Shown here: positions 62,603 to 64,000 of the stretch, piece by piece | How the letters are laid out: every line of letters begins with the position of its first letter | Position numbering within the stretch: position 1 is the first letter of the stretch | Source of the DNA: Pectobacterium sp. A5351 | GTDB lineage: Bacteria; Pseudomonadota; Gammaproteobacteria; Enterobacterales; Enterobacteriaceae | Reading direction: 5' to 3' | DNA length: 64,000 nucleotides | NCBI RefSeq assembly: GCF_028335745.1 | Contig: NZ_CP116477.1 | Coordinates: forward strand, 1,426,001 to 1,490,000 | Position numbers and translations under genes: made by a program | Notes under the pieces: generated by a model | The model's database searches: none | The model's input: only the letters and a program-made list of their open reading frames with translations | Told to the model about the DNA's origin: nothing

Positions 62603-63126
62603 TATTTTCCTCCCTTGCCTTGTGCGTTTTCTGACGTGGTTAATGCACATCTTGCCAGACAGCACGAATCTGCTGTCCGCCAGATATGAATAAATGGTTA
62701 GTTAACTTTAGTCGATCATTCGCATAAAACCAGTCGATAAGATAAATAAACGTAATGTGGCCTGGGGATACTGCCAAACGCGAAAGGGTGATGCCGATCA
62801 ATGGTCAGACGGATAAATATGAATGTATCGTTCCCCACTCGTATTATGTCTGAAATAATTGTGTGAGATGCATAGCTTCAATAAGTTAAACATGACGAGA
62901 TAAAAGGAGGAAGAGAAAAACATTCACTGAACATAAAAATTATTAATGCATTTTGATTAAACGCTATACAGATTTTTATCTCTACAAAAAGATGACATTT
63001 TGTAGGGTTATACACCTTTTATCAATCCATGTCATTCTGTTAAAAAATGTGCGTTTATCAGAAAATGTCTTTTATCAAAAACGTCTTTTTATCAAAAGAG
63101 TGCTGTAGTTTACCTGGAGCGTTGGT
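62603..63126. other. AT-rich intergenic region with short TTTATCA repeats
   Basis: About 520 bp with no supported gene. It holds the promoter of the AriR-like gene (leftward) and of the Nudix gene (rightward). Close to the Nudix gene there are three spaced TTTATCA motifs (63053-63098). AAAAGGAGG at 62903-62912 resembles a ribosome site but no gene follows it. Confidence 0.5.
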
Positions 63127-63549
63127 ATGCAAAAGATCAGAACAAAAGCAGTTTGTCTTTTCCGAAACAATGGCAAAATTCTGTTAGCAGAAGGATATGA
63201 TCCTATAAAAGATGAGCATTACGTGCTGCCACTTGGTGGCGGCGTTGATTTTGGCGAATTGTCTCAGGCAGCAGCGGAGAGGGAAGTTCAAGAGGAAATT
63301 AGCGCGGCGACCAAGGATTTTTCGCTGTTAGGCGTTTCAGAAAATATTTTCTCCTACAATGGCAAACCTGGGCATGAAATTGTCTTTGTTTATGAGGCAC
63401 GTTTTCAAGATGAGTCGCTTTATCAACAAGATATCATTCATGGCATAGAGACAAACGGTATGCCGATCGTTACCCGCTGGTTTGATATTGATTTTCTGCG
63501 CTCAGGGAAAATCAAGTTTTATCCTCATGGTATAGTGGACATGATCTAG
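63127..63549 (+). CDS. Nudix hydrolase
   Basis: The 140-residue protein has a complete Nudix box (GGGVDFGELSQAAAEREVQE then EISAA, following the G-x5-E-x7-RE-x2-EE rule). It should hydrolyse a nucleoside diphosphate-X compound in the cytoplasm. The substrate is unknown. TVCLFRNNGKILLA-type strand and the VFVYEARFQDESLYQQD segment are like small MutT-related proteins. The start follows CTGGAGCG. It is 90 bp upstream of the isochorismatase-like gene. Confidence 0.9.
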   Translation: MQKIRTKAVCLFRNNGKILLAEGYDPIKDEHYVLPLGGGVDFGELSQAAAEREVQEEISAATKDFSLLGVSENIFSYNGKPGHEIVFVYEARFQDESLYQQDIIHGIETNGMPIVTRWFDIDFLRSGKIKFYPHGIVDMI

Positions 63550-63638
63550 CCCGAGTCAGCCTGGCTGGCGTGATGGCCGGTTGTTACCTTCGTGATGATA
63601 ATGTGTGCCGGTGTTACGTGCCAACATAAGGAAAAAAG

Positions 63639-64000
63639 ATGCAGGTTTTGATGGTCATTGATATGCAAAATGCGGTGTTTGCAACGCCAAGAGCGCGACA
63701 GGCGCAGACGGTTGCATTGATAAACCAGCTTTCAGACGCAGCAGATCGGACTATTTTCATCCAGCATGAAGAAGAAGGTATGTTGTCAGGCAGCGAGGGG
63801 TGGCAATTATTGCCTGAACTGAACCAGCCAGAGGGCTGTTTGTCCATCACGAAAACGGCGTGCGATGCGTTTTATCGTACGCCGTTAGCCAATGTGTTGG
63901 CGGAACTGGGGGGTGACCACCTTACGATTTGCGGATGTGCGACGGATTATTGTGTTGATGCAACTATTAAAAATGCGGCCAGCCGAGGCTACACGTTGAC
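63639..64000 (+). CDS. Isochorismatase-family cysteine hydrolase, 3' end outside window
   Basis: The first 120 residues of an isochorismatase-like hydrolase begin MQVLMVIDMQNAVFATPRAR with the catalytic Asp in VIDMQ. They contain the Lys in CLSITKTACDAFYRTPL and the nucleophile Cys in ICGCATDYCVDATIKNAASR. Such enzymes are nicotinamidase- or amidase-like; the substrate is not known. AAGGAAAAAAG is the ribosome site. The window ends before the stop. Confidence 0.9.
   Translation, partial: MQVLMVIDMQNAVFATPRARQAQTVALINQLSDAADRTIFIQHEEEGMLSGSEGWQLLPELNQPEGCLSITKTACDAFYRTPLANVLAELGGDHLTICGCATDYCVDATIKNAASRGYTL

Overview
The window is a chromosomal piece of a soft-rot enterobacterium, almost certainly Pectobacterium (P. 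carotovorum group). This rests on two things. From dps to tusE the gene order is the ordinary Enterobacterales backbone (glnQPH, dps, rhtA, ompX; fabA, ycbZ, matP, ompA, sulA, sxy, yccS, yccF, helD, mgsA, yccT, yccU, hspQ, yccX, tusE, yccA, serT). The first 24.7 kb is a contractile phage-tail bacteriocin locus of the carotovoricin type described from Pectobacterium. Species and strain cannot be fixed from sequence alone.

Region 1 (1-1146) is the 3' part of a TolC-family type I secretion outer-membrane protein. Region 2 (1229-24666) is the tailocin. A lysis cassette (holin, lytic transglycosylase, Rz with an embedded Rz1 candidate, two small proteins) ends at a terminator. It is followed by a structural operon mixing Mu-type genes (gp37-like, DUF2635, sheath, tube, frameshifted tail chaperone) and P2-type genes (tape measure, U, X, D, V, W, J, I, fibre, fibre chaperone). 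No capsid, portal, terminase or replication genes are present, so this is a particle of tail only. The locus ends in a tail-fibre inversion module with a Gin-type invertase.

The tailocin is heavily damaged by mobile elements. A 1447-bp IS150-group element sits between the tube gene and the rest of the operon. The silent fibre-chaperone gene in the inversion module is split by an IS3-family element, which is itself entered by an IS10-group element, which is entered by a second related IS10-group element. All four insertions have recognisable target duplications. Only one gix-type crossover site is recognisable, so the switch may be locked. Just downstream of the IS150-group element lies the most unusual item: a frameshifted gene for a plant-type ferredoxin fold in which all four iron-sulphur ligands are replaced.

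Region 3 (24776-36440) holds ybiB, an M3-type peptidase, the glutamine ABC transporter, dps, a P-loop kinase-like gene, rhtA, ompX, an MFS transporter and a MATE transporter. Region 4 (about 36700-38005) is a small graveyard of IS110 and IS3-family remnants beside tRNA-Ser(GGA). Region 5 (38225-45293) has a sugar-phosphate isomerase-like gene and the choline to glycine betaine module betT/betIBA with a BetI-type operator. Region 6 (45440-61358) is conserved backbone ending in tRNA-Ser(UGA), with clear FabR, FadR and LexA sites. Region 7 (61641-64000) carries a DUF2798 membrane protein, an AriR/YmgB-like small protein, a Nudix hydrolase and the start of an isochorismatase-family hydrolase.
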